This document shows, piece by piece, positions 12,353 through 23,471 of a DNA stretch of 64,000 nucleotides (positions are counted from its first letter, which is position 1; each line of letters begins with the position of its first letter). Below the pieces are notes generated by a model that saw only the letters and a list, made by a program, of their open reading frames with translations, made no database searches and was not told where the DNA came from. Source of the DNA: Castor canadensis (lineage: Eukaryota; Chordata; Mammalia; Rodentia; Castoridae); assembly GCF_047511655.1 (NCBI RefSeq), contig NC_133397.1, forward strand, positions 12,239,501 through 12,303,500, written 5' to 3'. A program made the position numbers and the translations under genes.

Positions 12353-12849
12353 ATCAAGGGCAAACACAACAAGGGGATTGGACTTTGAGCACATGATAAA
12401 TTGAGAGCATACAAGGGAGGGGTGAGGATAGGTAAGACACCTAAAAAATTAGCTAGCATTTGTTGCCCTCAATGCAGAGAAACTAAAGCAGATACCTTAA
12501 AAGCAACTGAGGCCAATAGGAAAAGGGGACCAGAAACTAGAGAAAAGATCAGTTCAAGAAGAATTAACTTAGAAGGTAACACACATGCACAGGAAATCAA
12601 TGTGAGTCAACTCCCTGTATAACTATCCTTATCTCAACTAGCAAAAACCCTTGGTCCTTCCTATTATTGCTTATACTCTCTCTTCAACAAAATTAGAGAT
12701 AAGGGCAAAATGGTTTCTGCCAGGTAGCATGGGGTAGGGGGGAAGAGGGAAGGGGTGGGGGTTTAAGGGAGGGGGTAGAGGAAGGGGGTAGAAATAACCC
12801 AAACATTGAATGCACATATGAATAAAATAAAAATTTAAAAAACAAAAAG
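12353..12849 (+). repeat. L1 3' UTR with G-rich tract and poly-A tail
   Basis: Follows the ORF2 stop. It contains a polypurine G-rich tract at about 12727-12795 with several runs of 4-6 G, as in many L1 3' UTRs, then AATAAA (12820-12830) and an A-rich tail to about 12849. Compared with the related L1 at 62354-63767 it carries an extra block of roughly 120 bp (about 12565-12690), so the two belong to different subfamilies. Confidence 0.85.
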
Positions 12850-13499
12850 GTAGGTCAAACCATCATAAGTCAGGATCCATCTGTACATTTTCAAGTCAGA
12901 TGGCTTCAAATTCTTTTTCAACAACAAAGAAGGAGAATAAAAAGGATGGTTTCTACTGAACACTGCTTTCCTTCTGGGAACCTGGAATTTTGATCTGTGC
13001 AGGCAAGGATGCTGACATGACCATTCCCCAATTAAAGCCTTAGATGTTGTTTCTCTAAGGAGCTTTTCAGGATGCAACATTTCATACTTCTTGTCACAGC
13101 GCCTTGCTGATAGAATTGGATGTATCCCATATGGTTCACTAAGACAGGACTCTTGAAAGCTGGAGACCAACCCCTTTGGACTTCACTAATACACTCTTCC
13201 CCCTTTCTGAGCTCACTTTGTTCTGTCACTGTGATAAATTCTGGCTGTGAATATGACAATATGCTGATCCTGGGAGTCCTCCTAACCCACCCCCACCAGC
13301 CAGACTGAAATACTTCATATCCATTGGACAGATTCTCCATAGGGCCTTGTCTCAAGATTGGGGATAATTAGCTCCAGACTAGCCACTGATTTTCCCTAGC
13401 AGACAAATCTTAAAAGCAAAACTTGAAAAAAATCAAACTGTTTCCAAGTAAGTTACCAAAATCTAACAGCAAAAATCAAGAGTATTTATAATGTACAAT
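12850..13499. other. No recognised feature
   Basis: Sequence downstream of the array. It does not continue the L1 interrupted at 1624. Short open frames on both strands look like chance. I see no repeat family that I can name. Confidence 0.5.
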
Positions 13500-14763
13500 A
13501 TTCAACACCCTAAGGTAAAATTCACAATGGCTGGCATCCAATAAAACATGACCAGGAATGAAAAGAAGCAGGAAGATAGCACCCATAAGATAAATCCATG
13601 AACTGAAGCCATCCAGAACTGACACAGATGTTAGAGTTGGCAAACAAGGACATTACAGCAATTATTAAAACTGTATCCCATATGTCCAAAAAGTTAAATG
13701 TAGACAAGGACAATATTAATAAGATCCAAGTCAAACTATTAAAAAGTGAAAACTATAATCTCTAGCTAAAAAATATACACTGAATGGAATTCTTGGCAGA
13801 TTGAACAACACAGAAGAAAGAGCAATGGCAAAGTATTAGAAAAATCCAAAATGAAACAAATGAAAAAGAGCATCAACTCATCAAGAAGACACAATTTTAA
13901 ATGTCTTACATTTAATGACAGAATCAAAATGCATGAAGAAAAGCTGACCGAATTATAAGGCTAAATAGACAGATTTACATTTACATCTGGATGTTTCAAC
14001 ACTTTTCTGTTTGTAAGTGGTAATAAAGAAATAAACAGAAAAGGATATAAAATACAGGAAGTGTATGTGTGACCTGACAATAACTCCAAACAACCTGACC
14101 TAACGGCATTTATGAGACACACTCTCCAACAACAGCACTTTTCAGGTGCACATGAAACATTGACAAAGACAGGCCATACTCAGTCATAAAAAATTTCATT
14201 AAACTTAAAAGTATTCTAATCATACAATGAATGGCCAAATAGAATTAAGTCAGAAATCAATAGGAGGTCTTTTTCAAAATCCCCAAATATTTGAAAACTA
14301 AATAATACTCTATATATCAAATAAGAAATCAAATGGGAAGTTAGAAAACATTTAAAATGGAATGAACATAGAAACACAAAATGTAAAAATGGGTAGAATG
14401 TTGAGAATACAGTACGTAGGGGAAACTTCTGAAAAGAATACAATCTGTCAATGATCTCATCCTTCATCTTAAGACACTAAAAGTTGATGCGCAAATTAAA
14501 CATAAAGAAAACAGGAAGAAAAATAATAAAGATCGTAATAGAAAATAATGAAGTATAAAATAGAAAAACAGTAAATAGAACTAATCAATTTAACTAAAAT
14601 CTAATTTTGTTGAGATCAACAAAGTTGATACCCTACCCAAACTGGTCAATTATTTTAAAAAGAAAGCATAAATTACCAAGGAACAGAATTATTTTAGATT
14701 CTAGATACATGAAAGGGATAACAAGAGAACATTAAGACAATTTTATGGCAATAAATTTTATGC
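13500..14763 (+). repeat. Ancient L1 (L1M-type), 5' region to ORF2 endonuclease/linker
   Basis: Highly decayed L1. The stretch 13510-13740 resembles the 5'/ORF1 region of old mammalian L1s (GGACATTACAGCAATTATTA). Positions 14080-14770 follow the ORF2 order, from the endonuclease (HPTTA-like 'ccaacaacagcacttttcagg' region near 14128) to the linker. Many stops are present. It forms one element with the fragments listed below up to about 19800. Confidence 0.7.
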
Positions 14764-14910
14764 CAACTTGAAAAAGAATAAACTTATAGTAATGATACTA
14801 CCTGATTTCAAGACCTTTTAAAAAAAAGTAACAGTAACCAAAACAAAGTGATATTGTCAGAAAGCAGACAAAAATATCAAAGAAGTGGAAAATCTACAAA
14901 AAGATTACCA
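14764..14910 (+). repeat. Out-of-order duplicate of an L1 ORF2 segment, copy 1
   Basis: About 147 bp, roughly 90% identical by eye to 16921-17066. In L1 order this ORF2 3' segment belongs at the later site, so the copy here is misplaced. Confidence 0.75.
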
Positions 14911-14975
14911 TTGAAATGAAATGGACAAAAAGTCCTTGAAAAAACATAGTACCAAAGTTTACTCAAGAAGAAAAA

Positions 14976-15148
14976 GGATTGGGGATGTAGCTCAGTTGTA
15001 GAGCACTTGCCTACCATGCACAAGGTCCTGGGTTGGATCCCTAGCACTGCAGGAGAAAAAGGAGAAGGAGGAGAAAGGGAGGGGGAAAGAGAAGAGAAAA
15101 GTGAAGGATGAGTAGAAAGGAGGAAAACAGGGAGAAGAAGAATAAATA
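14976..15148 (+). repeat. ID-type tRNA-derived SINE with purine-rich tail
   Basis: The body (14979-15056) has a pol III A box (GATGTAGCTCAGTTGTAGAGC) and B-box-like GGTCCTGGGTTGGATCCC, typical of rodent ID elements from a tRNA-Ala-like ancestor. A long A/G-rich tail of GGAGAA and GAAAG repeats follows. Confidence 0.85.
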
Positions 15149-15194
15149 AACTAAATGTCTCAAGACTATTTAAGAAAGTAAATTTGTAGCCAAA

Positions 15195-15540
15195 AGTCTT
15201 GACAAGTCTGGCCATAATGTCACACATCTACAATCCCAGCTATTCAGGAAGCAGAGATAGGGAAGATCCTAGTTCAAGCCCAGCCTCAGCAAAAAGTTAG
15301 TGAGACCCCCCCACCCCTGCTCATCAAACAATCTACGTGTGGTGGTACATAACTAATCCAGCTACTAAAAAGCATAAGTAGAAAGATCATGGTCCAAGGA
15401 CTGCCCCAGGCAAAAACACAAAAGCCTATCCAAAAATATAATCAAAGCAGAAAAGAGCTGCAGATAGTGGTTCAAGTGTTAGAGCGCCTACAAAGCAAGT
15501 GTGAGGCCCTGAGTTCAAACCCCAGTACTGCATAAAACAC
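15195..15540 (+). repeat. Composite rodent SINE (7SL/CORE-like unit plus tRNA-like unit)
   Basis: The first part holds 'tacaatcccagctattcagg', typical of SINE left monomers. A second, partly similar block follows. The last part (about 15460-15535) is tRNA-like with GTGTTAGAGCGCC and a B box in GAGTTCAAACCCC. The same composite occurs at 17079-17532 (reverse), 32105-32440 and, partly, 39780-39957 (reverse). Confidence 0.75.
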
Positions 15541-15544
15541 ACAA

Positions 15545-15960
15545 GTGAACAAAATCCTCTGCAAGAGGTTTTTAAACCTCACAGTTAAATTGAAGAGATT
15601 TTACCATTTCAACAAAAAATATTCTAGCAAATAGAAGGGGATACTTCACAACCAATTCCATGAACCTAACATTGTCCTGATAGCAAAACCAAAGAAAGAT
15701 AGCAGTTTTAAAAACTATGAATAATATCTCTCATGATCCTAAATGCAAAATTCTAAACAAAATCCTGACAAATTGATTTCAGCAATGTATATTTTAAAAT
15801 ATAATACAAATGTAACTCTCCCTCAAAAGAGGGAGAAGGAGATGGAAATGTTAAGACAGAGCAACATAAATGGGGTGAATTTTATCAAACTTCATTATAT
15901 GCATGTTGTGAATATCACAATAAACCTGTGTGCAATTAAGAATAATTAAAAAGACAATAA
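15545..15960 (+). repeat. Ancient L1 ORF2 fragment (continuation)
   Basis: Continues the old L1 after the SINE, in ORF2 order, with 'tgatagcaaaaccaaagaaag' and 'aaattctaaacaaaatcctg' type sequence just before the RT core. Heavily mutated. Confidence 0.6.
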
Positions 15961-16095
15961 TGCATTTTGACTATGGGGAGTAAAATTGTTTCTCCCAACA
16001 AGAAATGTTCAACCTTTGACACCTGTGAACATGACTTTATTTAGAAACATTATCTTTGCAGATGTGACCAAGAGATAATGAATTAAATCAAATAA
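15961..16095 (+). repeat. MLT1/MaLR-like LTR fragment
   Basis: The sequence around 16020-16080 (ACCTGTGAACATGACTTTAT, then a 'tttgcagatgtgacc' motif) matches my knowledge of MLT1-type LTRs. A short fragment within the old L1. Confidence 0.5.
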
Positions 16096-16336
16096 TCCAT
16101 TTTACTATATTACCACACTAACAAATGCATATGACATGAGCATCTCATCTATGGTTGATAAAACCCTCAAGCAAAGTAGAAATAGAAGGGACTGCCATCT
16201 CATCGGCCCCACCTGCAAAATCCTACAGCTAGTAGCAGACATGAAGATTTTCCTAAGGTCAGTAGCAAGACAAGGATGTCCTCTCTCACCACTTCTATTC
16301 AACACATATTCAAAGTTCTCCTAGGTGCAGTGTGTT
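16096..16336 (+). repeat. Ancient L1 ORF2 fragment (RT core)
   Basis: Contains the RT block reading [13 protein letters not shown] (about 16266-16304), with strong decay around it. It is interrupted at its 3' end by the small antisense L1 insertion. Confidence 0.75.
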
Positions 16337-16425
16337 TTTTTTCTTTTTCTTTTCTTTTTTTTTATTATTTTATTATTCATGTGTGCATACAAAGCTTGGG
16401 TCATTTCTCCTAGGTGCAGTGTGTT
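16316..16425 (-). mobile_element. Very short 5'-truncated young L1, antisense, with target duplications
   Basis: About 68 bp (16337-16404) matching the extreme 3' end of the young L1 3' UTR seen near 62354-62410 (AAGCTTGGGTCATTTCTCC here), on the minus strand, with a poly-T/C tract at its left. It is flanked by direct repeats at 16316-16336 and 16405-16425 containing CTCCTAGGTGCAGTGTGTT. A few bases of the repeat could belong to the L1. Confidence 0.85.
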
Positions 16426-17078
16426 AAGAGAAGAGAAATAAAAGCTATCTGTGTTGAAATGAAGGAAGTAAAACTCTTTGTTCACAGGTAACACAATCAT
16501 CTATCCAAAAAACTTAATGGAATCCACAACTCAACTATAGAACTAATAAGTGAGCTGAGAAAAATTATGGGTTATAATATCAACATACAAATACCAGCTG
16601 TGTTTCTGTATACTAGTAATGAAAAATTATAAGTTGAAACAAATATGCAACTTACAACAACATAAAAACATGAATTACTTAGTGATGAATCTGCCAAAAT
16701 GAGCAAGGCCTATAGAGTAAAACTATAAAATGCTGCTGGGGTAAATTTTTTAAAAATTAAACAAATGGAGAAATATGTTGTGCGCACTTAATTTAATACT
16801 GAAGTTTGCTAAACTGATATTTATTCATTCCAAACAAACTACAGAAGGACATTTTTAGAAAAATTGACAAACCAATTTCAAAATTCATATGGAAATGGTA
16901 AGGATATTAAAGAGACCAAACAACTTGGAAAAGAACAAACTTATAGGAATGATACTACCTGATTTCAAGACCTTTTTAAAAAGGAACAGTAACCAAAACA
17001 AGGTGACATTGCCAGAAAGTAGACAAGAATATCAAAGAAATGGACAATCCACAAAAAGATTACATATGAACATCCATT
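16426..17078 (+). repeat. Ancient L1 ORF2 fragment; holds duplicate copy 2 at 16921-17066
   Basis: Resumes the old L1 after the insertion, in correct ORF2 order past the RT core. The segment 16921-17066 is the in-place original of the ~147-bp duplicate at 14764-14910. Confidence 0.65.
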
Positions 17079-17532
17079 TTTATTTATTTATTTGTTTGTT
17101 TGTTTTCGGTGGTACTGAGGTTTGAACTCAAGGCTTCACACTTTCTAGGTAGGTGCTTTCCCACTTGAGCCATTCTTCCAAGCCTTTTTGCTCTGGTTAT
17201 TTTGGACATACGGTCTGACTTTTTGCCTAGGCCTACCTGGACCATGATCCTTCTATTTTATGCTTCCCAAAGTAGCTGGAAGAACAGGTGTGGGCTATAT
17301 CACAAAGCTTTTTTTTCTGTTGAGAGTTATACCAGGCTGTCCTGAAACTATGATCCTCCTGATTGCAGCCTCCAAGTTAACTTGGAATGACAGGTGCACA
17401 CTGTGGCACTGCACCCAGCTATTGGTTGAGATGAGGTGCAAAGTTTTGCCCAGGCTGGAGTTGAACCACTATCCTCCCTAGCTCAGCCTCCTAAGTAGCT
17501 AGGACTACAGGCATGAGCCAGCACACAAGTGG
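17079..17532 (-). repeat. Composite rodent SINE, antisense
   Basis: Reverse copy of the composite SINE. A T-rich left end (TTTATTTATTTGTTTG) is the tail. It is followed by the reverse of the tRNA-like unit ('ggtttgaactcaaggcttcac') and the left monomer ending 'ctaggactacaggcatgagcc' at the right. Confidence 0.8.
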
Positions 17533-17841
17533 CATCCAATTTTTGACCAAGGTGCAATACCACCTCAGTGAAGAATATTCATGTGCAAAAGGTAACGTGT
17601 ACCTAAAAGTCAGAGTTAAAACAACCAATCTCTTACAAGACAGCAAGCATATGGATAAATCTTTATGACCTTGGGTTTGGAAATGCTCTCTTAGATACAG
17701 AAGCCAAAGCACAAAAAACAAAGGAACAGAGAACAAATTGAACTTCATCAAAATTAAACACTTTTGTGCTGTAAACAATATGATCAAGAAATTGAAAAGA
17801 TATGCACAGAATGGGGAAAAAAACTTATGAATCATTTACCT
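17533..17841 (+). repeat. Ancient L1 ORF2 fragment (continuation)
   Basis: Old L1 sequence continuing after the SINE, with the motif 'cttcatcaaaattaaacac' typical of the ORF2 3' half. Confidence 0.65.
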
Positions 17842-18198
17842 GGAAGAGGACTTAGATTCAGACAGTAAAAAGAAAAACTCCGTTTTTGAAGCTTGACCCC
17901 TGGTAGCTCTTGAGCTCCATCACTCCTCCCTCCTCTCATGTGAGCAAAGTAAAAAGAAAATCTGGGTGCTCCTTCCTTGGACATTGGCAAGAGTTCACAC
18001 AACCACAACCACGATCCTGGCATGTGCTTGTGGAAACCTCCTCCCTCGCTCCACCCACTAACCACAGTAAAGGATGAGCCAATGCACTTTTCCTACTTTC
18101 TCAAACTGTGTTTGACTTTCTTGGAAGACTGCCCTGCTCTCCTTAAAAAGCCCGACTTTATGAACAATAAAGCTGTCTGTATCCTCTTGGAGTATACA
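17842..18198 (+). repeat. Possible LTR fragment
   Basis: GC-richer block ending with an AATAAA-type signal (GAACAATAAAGCTGTCTGTA, near 18160-18180) inside the old L1. Layout suggests an LTR, but I cannot name the family and found no clear target duplication. Confidence 0.35.
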
Positions 18199-18580
18199 TG
18201 GTATCTTAGTTCATTTTTTGTTGCTAAAGCAAAATCCCTGAAACTGGGTATTCTGTAAATAATAGAAGTTTATTTGGCTCACAGTTCTAGAGGCTGAAAA
18301 GTCCAAGAGCACGGTGCTGGCATCCTCTCAGCATCTGATGAGGCCTTCCTGCTGTGCGTAACACAGTGGAGGTCACTGCATGACCAGACAGAGCAACCAT
18401 ACTAACCCTGGTTTCTCTTCTTCTAAAGTCACTAATGCCACTGATGGGGGTCCCACCCGCGTAACCTCATTTAATCCTAATTCCCAAAGGCCTCATTTCC
18501 AAATACATTATTGTATGAATTTGGGGGTTATGTTTCCAATAACATTAACTATTGGGGGTTACAGTCAAACTATAGCTTGT
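18199..18580 (-). repeat. MaLR/MLT1-type LTR, antisense
   Basis: Reads 'ttagttcattttttgttgc ... cagtcaaactatagc', the reverse of the MaLR start (GCTATGGTTTGA). It includes 'tttatttggctcacagttc', typical of this LTR class in reverse. Confidence 0.75.
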
Positions 18581-18589
18581 GATGTTAAC

Positions 18590-19500
18590 AGTATTGATAT
18601 CCAAACCAAATTCAGAGCAGTATACAGAAAGAACTCTTAAAACTGAATAACAAAATGTCAGCTTTAAGCATTCCAAAGGATCTGAATAGTCATTTCTCCA
18701 AAGAAGATATACAAATGACAAACAGATACATAAAAAGACACTCAACATCTTGAGTCATTAGGGAAATGCAAATCAAAATCACAAAGAGATCCACTTCATA
18801 CCCACTAGGATCAATATAATAATAATAAAGCAGACAATAACCAGTCTTGGCAAGGATGAAGAGAAATTGGAACCCTCATGAATGATAGTGGGAATGCAAA
18901 ATGGTGCAGCTGCTTTGGAAAGCACTTTGGCAGCTCCTCAAATTGCTTAAAAACAGAAACTCCACACCTAGTTATATATCCATGAAAACCAAAAACTACT
19001 CCCATGCAAAAATTTATATGAAATTTTCATAGCAGTATTATTCACAATAGCCAAAAAGCAGAAAGAACTCAAATGTCTATCTAATGAAGACTGACTAAAT
19101 AAAATATGGTATATCCACAAAATAGAATATTATTTGGCCATAAAGATGAATGAAGTATTGGTACATGGTACAGCAGGGATGAACTTTGAAAATATTACGC
19201 TAAGTGAAAGAATTCAATCCTGTAAGACTACATGTTGCATGATCCCATTTATATGACATGTCTAGAATAAGAAACTCTATAAAGATAAAAAGGATGTTTC
19301 TAGAGCCAGGGGGACTGGGGACTCTGAAGTAACTATTTAGTGGTAGAAGTTTGTCTGTGGAGTAACAAAAATGTTCTCAAATTGATTGTGGTGATGCCTG
19401 CAAGAATTTATGACTAAACAAAAACAATTGGCCATACACTTTAAGTGGGTGAAGTACACATTGTGGATATTATACCTCAATAAAATAAAACTTTTTAAAA
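18590..19500 (+). repeat. Ancient L1 3' end (ORF2 C-terminus and 3' UTR)
   Basis: Old L1 with the recognisable order 'aagaactcttaaaactgaat', 'gggaaatgcaaatcaaaatc' and 'tattcacaatagccaaaaag', ending in an A-rich tail after 'cctcaataaaataaaac' near 19480-19500. Confidence 0.8.
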
Positions 19501-19800
19501 ATTCAGTGGAGAAAGGGCAGTCTTATCAACAATAGTGCTGGAAACCATAGGGGGAAAAATGAAGTTCCATCCACACCTCCTTATGCCATGTACAAAATTA
19601 ACTAAATTATAGACCCCAGCAATATAAAAGAGTTAGGGAGAAAAAATAAAATCAAGCTTGAGGAGGGGGCAACAGCTGTTGAGTCCATAAAAACATCGGA
19701 ACAGCTCCAAATGCAAGACCATAGACTGTAGAATTTCTGAAACTTGCCTCAAAATAAAACTCATTAGGACTAACCCCTCAAAATAAACTTTTAGAAAAAC
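19501..19800 (+). repeat. Ancient L1 ORF2 fragment
   Basis: Weak similarity to the ORF2 block that precedes the C-terminus (GGGCAGTCTTATCAACAATA). It lies after an L1 3' end, so it is a separate fragment or a rearranged piece. Confidence 0.45.
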
Positions 19801-21769
19801 CAGTAATTCAGTCCCTACTGAATCAGATTTGGTAACGGGGAGACATGGTAGACTTTTACTTTCATGTGCTTCTCATGTGAGCCTTATCACTGAGGAAGTT
19901 TAAGGAAGATGACAGCTCTGATACACACATCTTTGCTTTGTAGATGGATATAAAACATAATGAAAATTTTTAAATGATCTTTTGAGTTCATTAATGACTC
20001 CACAACTCATGTATGTAAGAAAGACTATATTATGTCATGCTCTGGAACTGGACTGCTGAAATGCACACCTATTGCACGTGGCCAAATGAGATAATCTATA
20101 CTCATTGTCAAAATAGGAACAGCAAGAGCACCTCACATTTTTGTGAGCAATGAGTGAAAAAAAAAATCCATACAAAACATTTAACCCAGTATCTAACACT
20201 TAATGAGCATTACAAAAACTGGGTATTATGTCTCCATCATATAACAACAAAACTCTCACCCCAGTTTTGATTTTTTATAACTGCCCATTGTCTTCTAAGA
20301 ATGGTGTAGCCTGAGATCCCCATCTACTCTGAAAAATCCTTTGATCAGTTTGGGTAATGCTAATGCTAAAACCTTCAAAAAGCCTGAGAAAACCTAAAGA
20401 TGAAAAAGAGGAACCTTTCAGATCAAACATGGGCTGCCATGAGCAAGTGGAATACTAGCCTCCATTGTCCCCATAGAATGGCCTATTTAGGAAGGATTTT
20501 GGAGAAACAGAAATGGCTAGTAGTCAATTTTTCTGAGAAATTGTGCTTAAACTCCCTCCTGTGTCTCACTCCTGTGTCACACCCTCTCGATTGACCTCTG
20601 TGCTTTTCTCATGACTCAAGGTGGTGTTGAAAGCCAACACCACGTGAGGCAGTTGAATGGATAGGTAGGTTTCAAGAAGGGTGTGGCCAGAGATACCAAG
20701 TCATAATAAAATTTTAAAACTAAGTGTACCACTATTTAAAAAAAAAATTGCAGCATTCCTCCTAACAACAAAGCCCCACCTGTGGAGAGTACAATAAAAA
20801 ATGGAAGTAGGCAGCCTTTAGGAAACACTCTCTGGATTTCAGTCTCTTGGGTCTGCATTTTAGGAATCTTAACACCCTAGAAATGGAAAGACAAACTGAA
20901 CCCAAGTAGCCTGGAACCAGGTGAGAAGACTCCTGCTTAATCACTGCGACTTGAAAACAAGTCAACTGTATTCTATGGGACCTAATATTCAGCCAGACAA
21001 TCATTTACCTCCAGTTTGTTATCATTCTCCCCCTCCAAAAGCTTTGTCTAGCTCAACCCCACCGGGCTACAGGGTTAGAGCAAGGATCTGTTGTCCTTGC
21101 TTGGTATCATCGCTTAAGAGGGAGTAATGCCTCCTGACTGGCAGCAGGGTGGTGACAGTAACGGGTACAAGGTTCTATGGAAAAGTTCAGAAAAATTATG
21201 GCAGGAAGACCACCTGGCCCCTTCCCACTTGGATGTTTCTCTCCTCATTGTGAACAATGGTGGGTTTCAATTTTATTTTTTTCTCTCATAACTACAAGTT
21301 ATGCTGAAACAATTTCGTGACCTGATTCTTATCTCTACTTAAAATGAGTATTTGCCATCTTATTCATATAAAGAATTCAAGCTATCACCAAATCCATTAT
21401 TCAGTTGTTGTTTTGATCTGAAACTACAGAGCTATCACTTTCTTAAATTTCTCCATTTCCCCTTTCTTCTACCACCACCATCAACTTACTGGCCTTCCTT
21501 CTGGCACCATGATACAAAAACCCTTTTACTCCATCACAGCGTTGACTGCTAGCCATGAGTAAGAAGCAGCAACCCCTGCTGAGATGTGGGTGCTGACCAT
21601 CGTCCACTATTTCTCCTAACTCTTCTGGATCGAGATCTGTACATAGAATAAACATCAATCAATCTTTGCCAAATGGTGCAGTGGATCTGTTAAGGAAGCC
21701 ATATAAAAAACAGGTTTTTTAATAAGAATTAATGTGCTTTACAAAAGAAAGGAACCCAAACGATTCTGA
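19801..21769. other. No recognised feature
   Basis: AT-rich sequence with only short chance open frames on both strands. No repeat, RNA gene or promoter that I can name. Confidence 0.5.
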
Positions 21770-21915
21770 GTATCTAATATGGACCAGTCATTTTTACATG
21801 TGAGATTTAATTTATCCTCACAGATCAAAAGAAGTAAGGCAATTTCCTAATGTACCACAGTGAGGAAATTGTATAAACTGATGTAAATCCTGGGCTCTAT
21901 AATTCTAAAGGCAGG
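21770..21915 (+). repeat. MIR-like SINE
   Basis: Contains the order 'taatttatcctcacag' then 'gtgaggaaattgtataaa...ctgggctctataattc', which fits the MIR core and 3' part. Decayed. Confidence 0.55.
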
Positions 21916-22639
21916 GTTGCCTCTCAAAACATCTAGAAAGAACTCAAACTAGAGAGACAGGAGCTGAGAGCTGAATGGCATGGAGGTGGGAGGAGCTACA
22001 TTTCCATCAGTAACCCAACTTGATGAAAGCAAAAGATCACAATAGCTGTCACCTAAGTCCTTGGCTGTCTCCAGGGATGGTATATTCTAAGCCACCAACT
22101 CTGAACCCTGTGTGACTGCTTTTGAATTATGGCTTATAAAACTCTTGACAAAATAAGCCTCTCCAGTCAAAGGAATGACAACCTGGGAATACTTTAAGAA
22201 ATAAAATAGACTTGATTTGATTTTCTAAAGGAATTTTAAAACTGGCTTTGAATATGCACATTTCATGTCATTCAAAATATGCTTTTGAGAGACATAGGTA
22301 TAGCAACTGAGGAAAAAAAACCCATAGAATTTAAACTGTACCCAGGGTTTTCACGGCATTGCACAAGCTTCACTGGTACACACAAAAAAAGAAGCTACAA
22401 ACCACAGAACAGGAACAATGAGATTCATAGGCAAAGGAAAATGAGCAAACAGAATAAAAGTAGGTATTCTTTCTTCCCCAGGAATATTTTTAGTTTATTT
22501 TTTGTTATTAAAGTTTATTGTGTGTCATTGTATTCCTCTGCATATGTTCTTTATGAATATTGAGCTACCCTGTTTCTATAAAGATTTTGGAGGAGGTTAT
22601 TGTCATTATCATACACATTTAGCAGACTGCTCCCCACAG
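21916..22639. other. No recognised feature
   Basis: Short chance open frames only. Nothing supported. Confidence 0.45.
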
Positions 22640-23040
22640 CCTACTGAATGAGGTTCAACTGCTCAGCCTCATTCAAGTCTTTACAAAATGACTATGGCCT
22701 ATTTCTACAGCTTTGTCCCCACAGCTCCTTCTGCATGAAGTGCTGCTAATCCATCACTAGGTGCCCAAAGCCTTCTCATTTTTTTGAGAGTCAGATCAAA
22801 AGCCAACTCTTCCCAGAATACTTCCAAGTTTCACTCAGAAGAAAGGATTTCCCTTCATCCTTCTTTTAATTCTTGGGCATTCCATCTGGGTGTTCCCACA
22901 ATTGTTTTATTTAAAATGCCACATATCATCTTAAACAAGAATTAGTTTTGCATACCTTGTTCCCCTCATGCTCACTGGGCTCCTTGAGGGAAGATACTAT
23001 GTCTTTCTGTTCTTGTAGAATTTAAATTATCTAGGAAAGA
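22640..23040 (+). repeat. L2 3' end fragment
   Basis: Ends with 'gggctccttgagggaagatactatgtcttt', the conserved L2 tail (GAGCTCCTTGAGGGCAGGGA-like), preceded by a pyrimidine-rich body typical of L2. Confidence 0.7.
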
Positions 23041-23092
23041 ACTTGTCACAACAAAAGGGGGGCTTAAAAGACACTAATGAAATGAAAGCTTC

Positions 23093-23471
23093 AGCTGTGG
23101 GTTAGCTTCTCATTTCTGTGAAAAAATACCTAAGATAATTTAAAGTAAGAAAGGTGTATTTGGGCCCACAGTTTCAGAGGCTTCAGTCCATGGATGACTA
23201 GCTCCATTGCTTTTAAGCCTATGGAGGCAGAATACCATTGCAGGAAGCATGAGTTGGAGCAAAACTGTTCACCTTATGGTGGCCCAGAAGCAAAGAGAGA
23301 AAAGAATCTGGGGGCCCAATATCCCTTTCAAGAGCGTGCCCCTAATGACCTAATTTCTTTCCACTAGGCCCACCTCCTAAAGGTTCCACCATTCTTAGTA
23401 GCACAAGATGGTGACCAGCCTTTAGCACATGGCCTTTGGGGGACATTTAAGGTCCAAACCATAACAAGCTC
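23093..23471 (-). repeat. MaLR solo LTR, antisense, near-perfect target duplication
   Basis: LTR 23098-23466 (369 bp), from TGGGTTAGC to CCATAACA, is the reverse of a MaLR LTR. It is flanked by AGCTG on the left and AGCTC on the right, a 5-bp duplication with one mismatch. Confidence 0.75.

Larger units (their letters stand above)
1..12849 (+). mobile_element. Tandem U6-L1 array (three U6 copies, four L1 ORF2 copies)
   Basis: The same order, U6 then L1 ORF1 then L1 ORF2, repeats with steps of 2859 and 2860 bp. U6 starts at 1625, 4484 and 7344, and ORF2 starts at 2822, 5681 and 8541. ORF1 copies look identical to each other, and ORF2 copies A and B look identical from 3001 on, so the amplification is recent. 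The window opens inside copy A, so the array may extend further upstream. Only the last unit continues through the ORF2 C-terminus to a 3' UTR and poly-A. The one-base period difference comes from a single-base deletion near 3138 in copy B that is absent from copy C. The 3' flank after 12849 is not L1. Confidence 0.93.

Noticed and set aside
1-12849. CRISPR-like or satellite array
   Set aside because: Units are 2.86 kb and made of L1 and U6 sequence; no short spaced repeats.
15000-15060. tRNA gene
   Set aside because: A and B boxes are present, but the tail and body are those of an ID SINE, and the cloverleaf is not closed.
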